From: Acuticoccus sp. I52.16.1
GTDB lineage: Bacteria; Pseudomonadota; Alphaproteobacteria; Rhizobiales; Amorphaceae
Length of the DNA stretch: 64,000 nt
NCBI RefSeq assembly: GCF_022865125.1
Contig: NZ_CP094832.1
Location: forward strand, 16,414-80,413
Direction of reading: 5' to 3'
Part shown: piece by piece, positions 8,119-16,206 of the stretch
How positions within the stretch are numbered: the stretch's first letter is position 1
Layout of the letters: each line of letters starts with the position of its first letter
Translations under genes and position numbers: made by a program
Notes under the pieces: model-generated
Told to the model about the DNA's origin: nothing
What the model saw: only the letters and a program-made list of their open reading frames with translations
The model's database searches: none

Positions 8119-8837
8119 GCCGCCGCCGTCCCGAGGAAGAGGGCGCCGAGGTCGTCCCGCGCCGCGAGGTCGGCCGCCGGCGCGTCGAGCCGCACTTTTC
8201 CGTCGACCAGGACGACCCCGCGCGACACCACGCCCAGCGCCGCCCGCACGTTCTGCTCGACGAGGACGACGGTGGTGCCGGCGGCGTTGATCTCTCGCAG
8301 CGTGGCGAAGACGTCCTGCGTCAGCTTCGGAGAGAGGCCCGCGGACGGCTCGTCGAGGATGATGGCGGCGGGGGCGACGATGAGCGCGCGGGCGACGGCG
8401 AGCATCTGCCGCTGCCCGCCCGAGAGGCTGCCCGCGGCGCGGTGCGGTCTCGCCGCGAGGTCGGGGAACATGGCGTTCATCGCCTCGATCCGCTCGGCGC
8501 GGACCGCGCGCGGCAGGATCTGCGCGGCGATCTTGAGGTTCTCGGCGATGGAGAGCGTGGCGAAGATGTTCTCGGTCTGCGGCACGAAGGCGAGGCCGGC
8601 CGCCAGCACCTCGTGCGCCGGGTGTCCGGTGAGCCGTGTGTCGCCGAGCCACGCCTCGCCGGCGAAGGTCGCGGCGGCCCCCGCGACGGCCTTGACGAGG
8701 GTCGACTTGCCGGCGCCGTTGGGGCCGAAGATGCCGACGAACGCACCCGCCGCGACGGCGAGATCGACGCCCCGGACGATCGGCAGGTCGCGCTCGTAGC
8801 CGGCGACCAGCCCCGTCAGGCGCAGCGGCCGGCTCAA
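8115..8837 (-). CDS. ABC transporter ATPase, LivF type
   Basis: A 240-residue ATPase. Walker A is GPNGAGKST, the signature is LSGGQRQ, Walker B is AIILDEP, and the C-terminus is the short LivF form. The start is a TTG at 8837: it overlaps the previous stop (TTGA) and has GGAGG about 5 bases upstream; no ATG or GTG gives a sensible N-terminus. It energises the LivH/LivM pair together with the LivG-type ATPase. Confidence 0.88.
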   Translation of the reverse strand: MSRPLRLTGLVAGYERDLPIVRGVDLAVAAGAFVGIFGPNGAGKSTLVKAVAGAAATFAGEAWLGDTRLTGHPAHEVLAAGLAFVPQTENIFATLSIAENLKIAAQILPRAVRAERIEAMNAMFPDLAARPHRAAGSLSGGQRQMLAVARALIVAPAAIILDEPSAGLSPKLTQDVFATLREINAAGTTVVLVEQNVRAALGVVSRGVVLVDGKVRLDAPAADLAARDDLGALFLGTAAA

Positions 8838-9631
8838 ACCGCCTCCCCCAGATAGGCGGCGACGACGTCGGGCCGCGTCAGCACCGCTTCGGCCGGCCCC
8901 GCGGCGAGGAGCCGCCCCGCCGCCATCACCACGACGCGGGGGCACATCGCCCGCACCAGCTCGATGTTGTGCTCGATGAGGAGGACGCTGACGCCGCCGG
9001 CATTGATCTGCGCGATCCGTGCCGCGATGAGGTCCATCAACGCCGGATTCACGCCCGCGGCCGGCTCGTCGAGCAGGAGGAGCGCCGGGTCGGCCATCAT
9101 CAGCCGCGCCAGCTCCAAGAGCTTGCGCTGACCGCCGGAGAGGACGCGCGCCGGCTCGCCCGCCAGATGCGCCAGCGACGCGAAGTCGAGGAGGGCCGCG
9201 GCTTTCTGGCGTGCGGCGCGCTCCTGCCGGCGGGTGGCCAGCGGCGCGAAGAGGCCGGCCCCGAGCCGCTCGCCCGCCTGCCCCTGGGCGCCGACGAGCA
9301 TGTTGTCCATCACGCTCATCGCCGGGAAGGGGCGCGGGATCTGGAAGGTGCGGCCGAGCCCGCGCGACAGGCGCCGGGCGGGACCCTCGCGCGTCACGTC
9401 GGCGCCGGCGATCGACACGGTGCCGCCGTCCGGCCTCAGACTTCCGGCGAGCAGATTGAACAGCGTCGTCTTGCCCGCGCCGTTGGGGCCGACGAGGCCG
9501 ACCATCTCGCCCGGCGCCACCGCGAGGCTCATCCCGTCGACCGCGACGAGCCCGGCAAAGCGCTTGGCGAGGCGGTCGGCCGCCAGGATCGGCGGTGATG
9601 CGGCGGGCGGCGGTGCGGGCATCGTCACCAT
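8834..9631 (-). CDS. ABC transporter ATPase, LivG type
   Basis: About 265 residues. Walker A is GPNGAGKTT, the LivG insertion contains GLGRTFQIPRPF, the signature is LSGGQRK, and Walker B is LLLLDEP. An in-frame ATG at 9664 would place 11 residues over the palindromic operator between this gene and the GntR gene, so I prefer ATG 9631 (9622 is also possible). None of these starts has a strong ribosome-binding site, which may mean leaderless or weakly initiated translation. It is the first gene of the leftward transport operon. Confidence 0.87.
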   Translation of the reverse strand: MVTMPAPPPAASPPILAADRLAKRFAGLVAVDGMSLAVAPGEMVGLVGPNGAGKTTLFNLLAGSLRPDGGTVSIAGADVTREGPARRLSRGLGRTFQIPRPFPAMSVMDNMLVGAQGQAGERLGAGLFAPLATRRQERAARQKAAALLDFASLAHLAGEPARVLSGGQRKLLELARLMMADPALLLLDEPAAGVNPALMDLIAARIAQINAGGVSVLLIEHNIELVRAMCPRVVVMAAGRLLAAGPAEAVLTRPDVVAAYLGEAV

Positions 9632-9638
9632 TGAAGAT

Positions 9639-9667
9639 TTTGTGATCACATCGTATCGTATCACAAA
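9639..9667. promoter_or_regulatory. Palindromic operator between divergent liv-type and GntR operons
   Basis: TTTGTGAT (9639-9646) and ATCACAAA (9660-9667) are perfect 8-base inverted arms 13 bases apart. The left arm also sits in a perfect TGTGATCACA palindrome (9641-9650). The site lies in the only gap between the two divergent arms of the locus, 14 bases before the GntR-type start. It is a natural target for that regulator and could control both directions. Confidence 0.6.
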
Positions 9668-9681
9668 CGCGGGGCCAAGGC

Positions 9682-10434
9682 ATGAAGACCGTCGCGCGCG
9701 ACCATCCGATCGACCTGTCCCGCGGCGCCGCCCCGCCCGCCGCCGGGCTCGACAGTCTCGCGCCCGTCGCCCGTCCCACGGTGCAGGACATCGTCCACGG
9801 CGAATTGCGCCGGCTCCTCATCCAGGGCGCCATCGACCCCGGCCAGACCCTGAAGATCCGCGACCTCGCCGAGCGGCTGTCGGTGTCCACCATGCCGGTG
9901 CGCGAGGCGTTCGCGCGGCTGGTCTCCGAAGGAGCGCTGGAGGCGCTGCCCAACCGCACGGTGCGCGTCCCCCCGCTCACCCGCGCCCGGCTCGACGACC
10001 TGGAGCGCGCCCGTGCGCTGATCGAGGGGGAGCTGCTGGCCTGCGCCCTCCCCGCGCTGGCGGCCGACGATGCCGCCCTCACCGAGCTGGAGCGCCTGAC
10101 CCGGGCCTACGACGATCTCGCCCCGCCGGCGGTCGACGCCTCGGCCGAGACCGCCGACCTCAACCACGCCTTCCACTTCGCGATCTATCGCGCGGCGGGG
10201 TCGGTGGTGCTGCTGCCGATCGTCGAGAGCCTTTGGCTCCAGTCCGGCCCGGTGATCCGCCGCGCCGCCGCGCTCTTCCCGCGGGCCGAGCGCGCGGGCG
10301 CGACCGAGCATCACCGGGCGATCATCCGTGCGGTGCGCGCGGGCGACGCGGCAGCCGCCCGCGCCGCCCTCTCGGCCGACATCGGCCGCGCCTTCGCGCT
10401 GGTGCGCGCTTCGCTGGCGGAGGACGAGCGATGA
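9682..10434 (+). CDS. GntR-family regulator, FCD subgroup
   Basis: A 250-residue protein. The winged helix-turn-helix is at about 35-95 (IRDLAERLSVSTMPVREAFARL). The all-helical FCD ligand domain follows, with His residues in NHAFHFAIY and TEHHRAII that bind a metal-dependent effector in this family. FCD regulators usually sense organic acids or sugar acids. It lies first in the rightward arm and overlaps the next gene by 4 bases. Likely target: the 9639-9667 palindrome. Confidence 0.9.
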   Translation: MKTVARDHPIDLSRGAAPPAAGLDSLAPVARPTVQDIVHGELRRLLIQGAIDPGQTLKIRDLAERLSVSTMPVREAFARLVSEGALEALPNRTVRVPPLTRARLDDLERARALIEGELLACALPALAADDAALTELERLTRAYDDLAPPAVDASAETADLNHAFHFAIYRAAGSVVLLPIVESLWLQSGPVIRRAAALFPRAERAGATEHHRAIIRAVRAGDAAAARAALSADIGRAFALVRASLAEDER

Positions 10435-10790
10435 GCGACGACACGTTCGAGCTCTACGACCTCAAGGTCGAGGTGGTGGCCCCGGAGGGCGCCACGCTCT
10501 ACTGCGGCGCCACGCCGGGCGACCACTTCGAGCTGCGCGGCGAGATGCTGTACCTGCCCCCCGGCCAGGGCATCTCGATCTACTCGCTGGCCGCGGTGCT
10601 GCCGCTGCTGGCGGCCAAGCAGCGCCCGACCGACGCGAACGACTGGATGACCAGCGACGCGGACGTCGCCTGTCCCGACCCCCACTGCCCGTCCCGCCTT
10701 CGCATCACCCGGACGGGCAAACGCACCTTCAGCCACGTCGCGACGACCGCCGTGCCGCTGCCCGGTGCCACCCCCGGTGCCAAGGATTGA
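10431..10790 (+). CDS. TIGR04076-family protein (function unknown)
   Basis: A 119-residue protein recognisable as the TIGR04076 family by YDLKVEVV at the N-terminus, a GDHFELRGE strand, the YSLAAVLPLLAAKQR helix, NDWM, and a Cys pair in ACPDPHC near residue 80. The family is small, conserved and uncharacterised, and is often found beside aldo/keto reductases or radical SAM genes. The Cys residues could bind a metal. It overlaps the regulator stop by ATGA and precedes the aldo/keto reductase by 2 bases, so it is firmly in the operon. Confidence 0.75.
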   Translation: MSDDTFELYDLKVEVVAPEGATLYCGATPGDHFELRGEMLYLPPGQGISIYSLAAVLPLLAAKQRPTDANDWMTSDADVACPDPHCPSRLRITRTGKRTFSHVATTAVPLPGATPGAKD

Positions 10791-10792
10791 CC

Positions 10793-11842
10793 ATGGAACG
10801 CTTCTCCCTCGCCCCGGACGCCACGATCAGCCGCGTGATCCGCGGCGGCTGGCAGCTCGCCGGCGGCCACGGCATCATCGACGCCGCGCGCGCCCTCGAA
10901 GACCTGATCGCCACCGCCGACGCCGGCATCACCACCTTCGACTGCGCCGACATCTACACCGGCGTCGAGGAGATCATGGGCGCCTTCCGCCACGCCTACG
11001 CCGACCGGCGCGGCACCGAGGCGGCGCGCGCGATCCGCATCCACACCAAGTGTGTGCCGGACCTCATCCGCCTGCACGACCTGACGCGCGCCGACGTCGA
11101 GGCGATGATCGACGCGGCGCTGACCCGGCTCAAGACCGAGCGGATCGACCTCGTGCAGTTCCACTGGTGGGACTACGCCGCACCCCGCTGGCTGGAGGCC
11201 GCGATCTGGCTCGCCGACCTGCAACGCGCCGGCAAGATCCACCTCCTCGGCGGCACCAACTTCGACACCGAGCACATGCTGGCGATGATCGAGGCGGGCG
11301 TGCCGATCGCGACGATGCAGCTCCAATATTCCCTGCTCGACCGCCGGCCGCACGCGCAGATGGTGCCCGCGGCACGGGATCACGGCGTGCACCTCCTGTG
11401 CTACGGAACCGTCGCGGGCGGGTTCCTGTCGGACCGCTGGCTGGGCGTTCCTGAGCCGCAGGGGCCGCTCGAGAACCGTTCGCTCACCAAGTACAAGCTC
11501 ATCATCGACGATACCGGCGGCTGGGACGCCTTCCAGGCGCTGCTGGCCGACGTGCGCGAGGTGGCCGACGCCACCGGCACGGACATCGCCACCGTCGCCA
11601 GCCGAGCCGTGCTGGAGTGGGACCGGGTCGCCGGCGTCATCGTCGGCGCGCGCAACGCGGACCATCTGGCGCACAACCTGAAAGTCGGCTCGCTGGAGCT
11701 GACCGCCCGCCAGCGTGCCGCGCTCGACAGCGCGGCCGAGGAGACGACCCACCTTCACGGTGACGTCTACACCCTGGAGCGCGACCGCGAGGGGCGGCAC
11801 GGCGCGATCATGAAATACAACCTCAACGCGGCCCCGGCATGA
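10793..11842 (+). CDS. Aldo/keto reductase (paralogue of the AKR domain at 4813-6255)
   Basis: A 349-residue NAD(P)H-dependent oxidoreductase of the AKR barrel fold. Tetrad residues are visible: Asp/Tyr in FDCADIY, Lys in IHTKC, His in LVQFHWW. Segments LLCYGTVAGGFLSDRWLG and VAGVIVGAR closely match the reductase half of the fusion protein on the other arm, so the locus carries two related reductases. It probably oxidises or reduces the imported compound or an early product. It overlaps the next gene by ATGA. Confidence 0.88.
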   Translation: MERFSLAPDATISRVIRGGWQLAGGHGIIDAARALEDLIATADAGITTFDCADIYTGVEEIMGAFRHAYADRRGTEAARAIRIHTKCVPDLIRLHDLTRADVEAMIDAALTRLKTERIDLVQFHWWDYAAPRWLEAAIWLADLQRAGKIHLLGGTNFDTEHMLAMIEAGVPIATMQLQYSLLDRRPHAQMVPAARDHGVHLLCYGTVAGGFLSDRWLGVPEPQGPLENRSLTKYKLIIDDTGGWDAFQALLADVREVADATGTDIATVASRAVLEWDRVAGVIVGARNADHLAHNLKVGSLELTARQRAALDSAAEETTHLHGDVYTLERDREGRHGAIMKYNLNAAPA

Positions 11843-12264
11843 GCCTCGCCGCCCGCGCCGCCGCCGAGGTCGTCGCAATTCACGAGGCCTTCGCGGACCT
11901 CCTCACTGGGCGGACCGGTGCGGACGCGCTTCCGGCCATCATGGCGCGGATGACGGACGACTTCACCCGCGTCGCCCCGGACGGTGCGGTGCAGGACCGC
12001 GCCGCCGTCGCGGCGATGCTGGCGGGCGCGGCCGGGACGTTGCCGCAGACCTTCACCATCACCTGCACCATCGAGGAGGCGCGCGACCTTCGGCCCGCCG
12101 TCGCCCTGGTGCGCTACCGCGAGGACCAGGCGAGCCCCGCCGGCGCGACCGCGCGCCGTTCGACGGCGGTGTTCGTCGCGGGTGCGGACGGGCCGCTGTG
12201 GGCCGCATTGCAAGAGACCTGGATCGGCGCCGCCGATCGTGGAGCGACAAGGAGAGAAGAATGA
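11839..12264 (+). CDS. NTF2/SnoaL-like small protein
   Basis: A 141-residue protein with the layout of the SnoaL/DUF4440 NTF2-like fold: an N-terminal helix pair (EVVAIHEAFADLLTG), a DDFTRVAPDG strand region, then strands with VALVRYRED and a C-terminal LQETWI strand. Such proteins can be isomerases, dehydratases or ligand carriers, and no catalytic residue can be named with confidence. It overlaps both the upstream and downstream genes by 4 bases, so it is part of the catabolic operon. Confidence 0.65.
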   Translation: MSLAARAAAEVVAIHEAFADLLTGRTGADALPAIMARMTDDFTRVAPDGAVQDRAAVAAMLAGAAGTLPQTFTITCTIEEARDLRPAVALVRYREDQASPAGATARRSTAVFVAGADGPLWAALQETWIGAADRGATRREE

Positions 12265-13547
12265 CCGTCAAGAGAATGGCCCAGGCGCTGGCCCTCAGCG
12301 CCGCGGGCACGACCCTTCTCGCGCTCAGCGCGATCGGCACGGCGCGGGCCGCCGCGTGCGAGATCGAGATCGGCATGGTGATGGAGCTGACCGGCCCCGC
12401 CGGGCAGTATGGCCAGGCCGGCGCCAAGTCGGTCGAGATGGCCTTCCGCGATCTCAACGAGGCCGGCGGCGTCCTGGGCTGCGACCTCGTCGCCGACACG
12501 CGCGACAGTCAGAGCCAGGGCACCGTCGCGGTGGATCAGGCCAACCAACTCGTCAACGTCAAGAAGGTGCCGGTCGTCATCGGCGGGATCATCTCGTCAG
12601 TGTCGCTGCCGATCCTGACCTCGGTGACGGCGCCGGCGGGCGTGGTGCAGGTCTCCCCGGCCTCCTCCTCGCCGACGCTGACGGCGATGGGCCGCGAGGG
12701 CAAGACCGGCGGGTTCTTCTTCCGCACCATCACCTCGGATGCGCTCCAGGGCACCGCGGCGGCGAAGTACGCGATGGATCAGGGGCTGACCAAGCTCGCG
12801 ATCATCAACGTCAACAACGACTTCGGCGTGAACATGGTGAAGGAGTTCTCGGCCGCCTACGAGGCGCTCGGCGGGACGATCACCTCGACGACGCCCTACA
12901 ACGAGCGCCAGGCGAGCTACCAGTCCGAGGTCACCGCCGCACTCGAGGGCGATCCGGAGGCGCTCTACCTCGTCTCCTATCCGGTCGACGGCGCCACGAT
13001 CGCGCGCGCCTGGATCAGCCAGGGCGGCCCGCAGAAGTTCCTCCTCAACGACGGCATGAACTCGACCGACTTCATCGAGGCGGTCGGCGCCAAGTATCTG
13101 GCGGGCGCCTACGGCACCTCGTCGGGCACGACCGAGACCGCGTCGACGAAGTATTTCTACGACAACTACGGCGCCATGTCGGGCGGGATCGACCCGTCGG
13201 CGCCGGCGGCGGACCGCTCCTACGACGCGGGCGCCATCGTCGGCCTCGCCATCGCCAAGGCGGGCGAGGCGAAGGCGGCGGCGATCCGCGACGCGATCCC
13301 GGCGATCGTCGACCCCGCGGGCGAGCCGATCTACGCCGGCCCCGAGGAGTTCAAGAAGGCGCTGGAGCTGATCGAGAGCGGCCGGCCGATCAAGTACGAG
13401 GGCGTCATCGGCCCGGTCGAGTTCGACCGGTACGGCGATATTTCCGGCCCCTTCCGCCTGTGGAAGATCGAGGACGGCGCGGTGACGACCGTCGGCCAGA
13501 TGACGGCCGAAGAGGTCGCCGCGATCAAGGCCGAGATCGCCCGCTGA
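12261..13547 (+). CDS. ABC transporter periplasmic binding protein, LivK type
   Basis: A 428-residue protein with a signal peptide ending about residue 31 (TARAAA) and a type I periplasmic binding fold: IEIGMVMELTGPAGQYGQAG at the mature start, then VVIGGIISSVSLPI and a C-terminal VIGPVEFDRYGDISGPF region. It has a good ribosome-binding site (GGAGAGAAG). It is the only binding protein of this locus, and its channel and ATPases are on the opposite arm. It resembles the amide/aromatic-acid group more than true leucine-binding proteins. The ligand is unknown. Confidence 0.88.
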   Translation: MTVKRMAQALALSAAGTTLLALSAIGTARAAACEIEIGMVMELTGPAGQYGQAGAKSVEMAFRDLNEAGGVLGCDLVADTRDSQSQGTVAVDQANQLVNVKKVPVVIGGIISSVSLPILTSVTAPAGVVQVSPASSSPTLTAMGREGKTGGFFFRTITSDALQGTAAAKYAMDQGLTKLAIINVNNDFGVNMVKEFSAAYEALGGTITSTTPYNERQASYQSEVTAALEGDPEALYLVSYPVDGATIARAWISQGGPQKFLLNDGMNSTDFIEAVGAKYLAGAYGTSSGTTETASTKYFYDNYGAMSGGIDPSAPAADRSYDAGAIVGLAIAKAGEAKAAAIRDAIPAIVDPAGEPIYAGPEEFKKALELIESGRPIKYEGVIGPVEFDRYGDISGPFRLWKIEDGAVTTVGQMTAEEVAAIKAEIAR

Positions 13548-13562
13548 CCGGCGCGGCACGGA

Positions 13563-13586
13563 GAGGGCGGGCGCCGCCCGTCCCTC
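13563..13586. terminator. GC-rich hairpin between convergent genes
   Basis: GAGGG/CCCTC and CGGGC/GCCCG stems stack with a one-base bulge and a three-base loop. The hairpin lies in the 37-base gap between the binding-protein stop and the tartrate dehydratase stop. There is no T tract, so it is a hairpin-type barrier or Rho-assisted terminator acting in both directions. A near-identical CGGGCGCCGCCCG core occurs near 33505-33520 before the MFS gene. Confidence 0.5.
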
Positions 13587-14748
13587 AGGCCAGCTCGCGC
13601 ATCACGGCGATCAGCTTCGACTTGGCCTCGAAGCCGACGCCGGGGATCTGCGGCAGGCCGACCTGGCTGCCCTCCACGGCGATCCCGTCCGCAAAGCCGC
13701 CGAAGGGCTGGAAGACGTCCGGGTAGCTCTCGTTGCCGCCCAGCCCCAGGCCGGCGGCGATGTTGAGCGACATCTGGTGTCCGCCGTGCGGCACCACGCG
13801 GCGGGGCGACCAGCCCAGGTCCTCCATCACCGCCAGCGTCCGCAGGTACTCGACGAGGCCGTAGGAGAGCGCGCAGTCGAACTGGAGGACGTCGCGGTCC
13901 GGCCGCATGCCGCCGTAGAGCAGGAGGTTGCGCGCATCCTGGTGGCTGAAGAGGTTCTCGCCGGTCGCCAGCGGGCCGCTGTAGACCCCGGCGAGCTTGG
14001 CCTGCAGGTCGTAGTCGAGCGGGTCTCCGGCCTCCTCGTACCAGAAGAGACCGTAGGGCTCGAGCGCCTCGGCGTAGGCGAGCGCGGTGGGAAGGTCGAA
14101 CCGGCCGTTGGCGTCGACCGCGAGGCGCCGGCCGTCACCGACCACCTCCAGCACCGCCTCGATACGGGCGATGTCGTCGGCCAGCGGCACCGCGCCGATC
14201 TTCATCTTCACGACGTCGTAGCCGCGGTCGAGGTAGCCCTGCATCTCGGCCTTCAGCTGCGTGTGGTCCTTGCCGGGGTAGTAGTACCCGCCCGCCGCGT
14301 AGACCCAGACGCGATCGTCCGCCCGGCCGCCGCGGTACCGGTCCGCCAGCAGCCGCCACAGCGGGACGCCGGCGATCTTGGCGACGGCGTCCCACACGGC
14401 CATGTCGATGGTGCCGACGGCCACCGAGCGCTCGCCGTGCCCGCCCGGCTTCTCGTTGCGCATCATGGTGTCCCAGATCGCGAACGGGTCGAGGTTGTCG
14501 TTCGCCTCGTCGACCAGGGTCGCCGGGTCGGCCTCCATCAAGCGCGGGATGAAGCGGTCGCGCATCAGCGGTCCCTGCCCGTACCGGCCGTTGGAGTTGA
14601 AGCCGTAGCCGACGACCGGCACGCCGTCCCGCACGACGTCGGTGACGACCGCCACCACGGAGCAGGTCATCTTGGAGAAGTCGATGTAGGCGTTGGCGAT
14701 CGGAGAGGCGATCGACGCCGTCGTCTCGCGGATCTCGGTGATGCGCAT
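13585..14748 (-). CDS. tarD: Enolase-superfamily D(-)-tartrate dehydratase
   Basis: A 387-residue enolase-superfamily acid-sugar dehydratase. The KMK motif gives Lys181/Lys183, Mg ligands are Asp212 (VDANGRF), Glu238 and Glu264 (ATGENLF), and His321 lies in PHGGH. This set matches residues I recall for Bradyrhizobium TarD (Lys184, Asp213, Glu239, Glu265, His322) with a constant offset of one. The reaction would be D-tartrate to oxaloacetate plus water in the cytosol. It lies 23 bases downstream of a tartrate/malate dehydrogenase gene, supporting the assignment. Activity on a related acid sugar cannot be excluded. Confidence 0.85.
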   Translation of the reverse strand: MRITEIRETTASIASPIANAYIDFSKMTCSVVAVVTDVVRDGVPVVGYGFNSNGRYGQGPLMRDRFIPRLMEADPATLVDEANDNLDPFAIWDTMMRNEKPGGHGERSVAVGTIDMAVWDAVAKIAGVPLWRLLADRYRGGRADDRVWVYAAGGYYYPGKDHTQLKAEMQGYLDRGYDVVKMKIGAVPLADDIARIEAVLEVVGDGRRLAVDANGRFDLPTALAYAEALEPYGLFWYEEAGDPLDYDLQAKLAGVYSGPLATGENLFSHQDARNLLLYGGMRPDRDVLQFDCALSYGLVEYLRTLAVMEDLGWSPRRVVPHGGHQMSLNIAAGLGLGGNESYPDVFQPFGGFADGIAVEGSQVGLPQIPGVGFEAKSKLIAVMRELA

Positions 14749-14771
14749 AGGGGGTCTCCCGTATCGGCCGG

Positions 14772-15845
14772 TCAGGCGAGAGCGTCGGCGATGGCCTTGC
14801 CGCAGGCTTGCGTGCCCGCCGCGCCGCCGAGGTCGCGCGTGCGCAGCCCCGGTTCGGCCAGCACCCGCTCGATCGCGGTGACGATCCCGGCCGCCGCGTC
14901 AGCGTGCCCGAGGTGCTCCAGCATCATCGCCCCCGCCCAGATCTGGCCGACCGGGTTGGCGATGCCCTGGCCGGCGATATCCGGCGCCGAGCCGTGCACG
15001 GGCTCGAACAGCGACGGATAGGCCTTTTCCGGGTTGATGTTGCCGGAGGGGGCGATGCCGATGGTCCCGGTGCAGGCCGGGCCGAGGTCGGACAGGATGT
15101 CGCCGAAGAGGTTGGAGGCGACCACCACGTCGAACCGGTCCGGGTTGAGGACGAAGTGCGCGGTCAGGATGTCGATATGGAATTTGTCCCAGGTGACGTC
15201 CGGGTACTGCTTCGCCATCTCTTCGACGCGCTCGTCCCAATAAGGCATCGTGATCGAGATGCCGTTGGACTTGGTGGCGGAGGTGAGCTTGCGCCGCGGC
15301 CGGGTCTGCGCCAGCTCGAACGCGTAGCGCAGCACGCGGTCGATGCCGACGCGGCTCATCACCGTCTCCTGCATGACGATTTCACGCTCGGTGCCCGGAA
15401 ACATCCTGCCGCCGACCGATGAGTATTCGCCCTCGGTGTTCTCGCGCACGATCCACATGTCGATGTCGCCGGGACCGCGGCCGGCGAGCGGCGAGGTGAC
15501 CCCCGGCATCAGCCGCGCCGGGCGCAGGTTGACGTACTGGTCGAACTCGCGGCGGAAATGGATCAGCGAGCCCCACAGCGAGACGTGGTCAGGCACGGCC
15601 GCGGGCCAGCCGACGGCGCCGAAGAAGATCGCGTCGTGGCTGCCGATCTGGTCCTTCCAGTCCTCCGGCATCATCCGTCCGTGCTTGGCGTAGTAGTCGC
15701 AGGAGGCGAAGTCGAACGTGTCGAACTGAAGGTCGATGTCGTAGCGCTTGGCCGCCGCCTCCAGCACGCGCAGGCCCTCCGGGACGACCTCCTTGCCGAT
15801 GCCGTCTCCGGCGATGACGGCGATCTTCAGCCGATTGTCACGCAT
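14772..15845 (-). CDS. Tartrate dehydrogenase/decarboxylase or D-malate dehydrogenase
   Basis: A 357-residue member of the isocitrate/isopropylmalate dehydrogenase family, TtuC/DmlA branch. It has the N-terminal AVIAGDGIGKEVVPEG, the RENTEGEYSSVGGR loop that binds substrate, and SNLFGDILSDLGP plus EPVHGSAPDIAGQGIANP near the NAD site. Enzymes of this branch oxidise tartrate or (R)-malate with NAD+. It has an AAGGA ribosome-binding site. It is first in a two-gene unit with D-tartrate dehydratase, giving a route from tartrate isomers to central metabolism. Confidence 0.87.
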   Translation of the reverse strand: MRDNRLKIAVIAGDGIGKEVVPEGLRVLEAAAKRYDIDLQFDTFDFASCDYYAKHGRMMPEDWKDQIGSHDAIFFGAVGWPAAVPDHVSLWGSLIHFRREFDQYVNLRPARLMPGVTSPLAGRGPGDIDMWIVRENTEGEYSSVGGRMFPGTEREIVMQETVMSRVGIDRVLRYAFELAQTRPRRKLTSATKSNGISITMPYWDERVEEMAKQYPDVTWDKFHIDILTAHFVLNPDRFDVVVASNLFGDILSDLGPACTGTIGIAPSGNINPEKAYPSLFEPVHGSAPDIAGQGIANPVGQIWAGAMMLEHLGHADAAAGIVTAIERVLAEPGLRTRDLGGAAGTQACGKAIADALA

Positions 15846-16206
15846 GGGTCAGTCCTTCTCGGTCGTTGCGGCCCCGGGCGGTGGTGTCCGCCGCGGCCGA
15901 TGATGTTGCGCATCGCTGGCATAGCATCGTGACCGCAGCGGCGCAGCGCCGGATCGACCGCCGCGCACGCATGACGCGCGTCGTCGTGACGAAACGCCGA
16001 AACCCCGCGGCCGTGCGAGCGCCCGGCAGGCGCAGCCGGCTACGCTCCAAATGTATGTACATTCGATGCGCCCCGGTGCATTGCGGCGCGCGTCTGCGGT
16101 TGACTTTGCGTCTGTAATTCGCTGAATTCGCGCGAGTCGAGGAACGGCGATGCGTCGAGGATGCAGGCGATCGCCTCAATCATGTACGGACATTTGGCGA
16201 GGGGTG
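15846..16206. promoter_or_regulatory. Divergent promoter region with two GntR/HutC-type operators
   Basis: About 360 bases between the leftward tartrate genes and the rightward GntR gene. Two similar palindromes are visible: AATGTATGTACATT (16050-16063, 6-base arms, 2-base spacer) and ATGTACGGACAT (16182-16193). The second lies 13 bases before the regulator start, so autoregulation is likely. The first is better placed for the leftward tartrate genes. HutC/FadR-type sites typically have such short symmetrical GT/AC arms. Confidence 0.55.

Noticed and set aside
13563..13586. Classical intrinsic terminator
   Set aside because: The stem is good but no T tract follows on either strand; kept only as a barrier-type hairpin.
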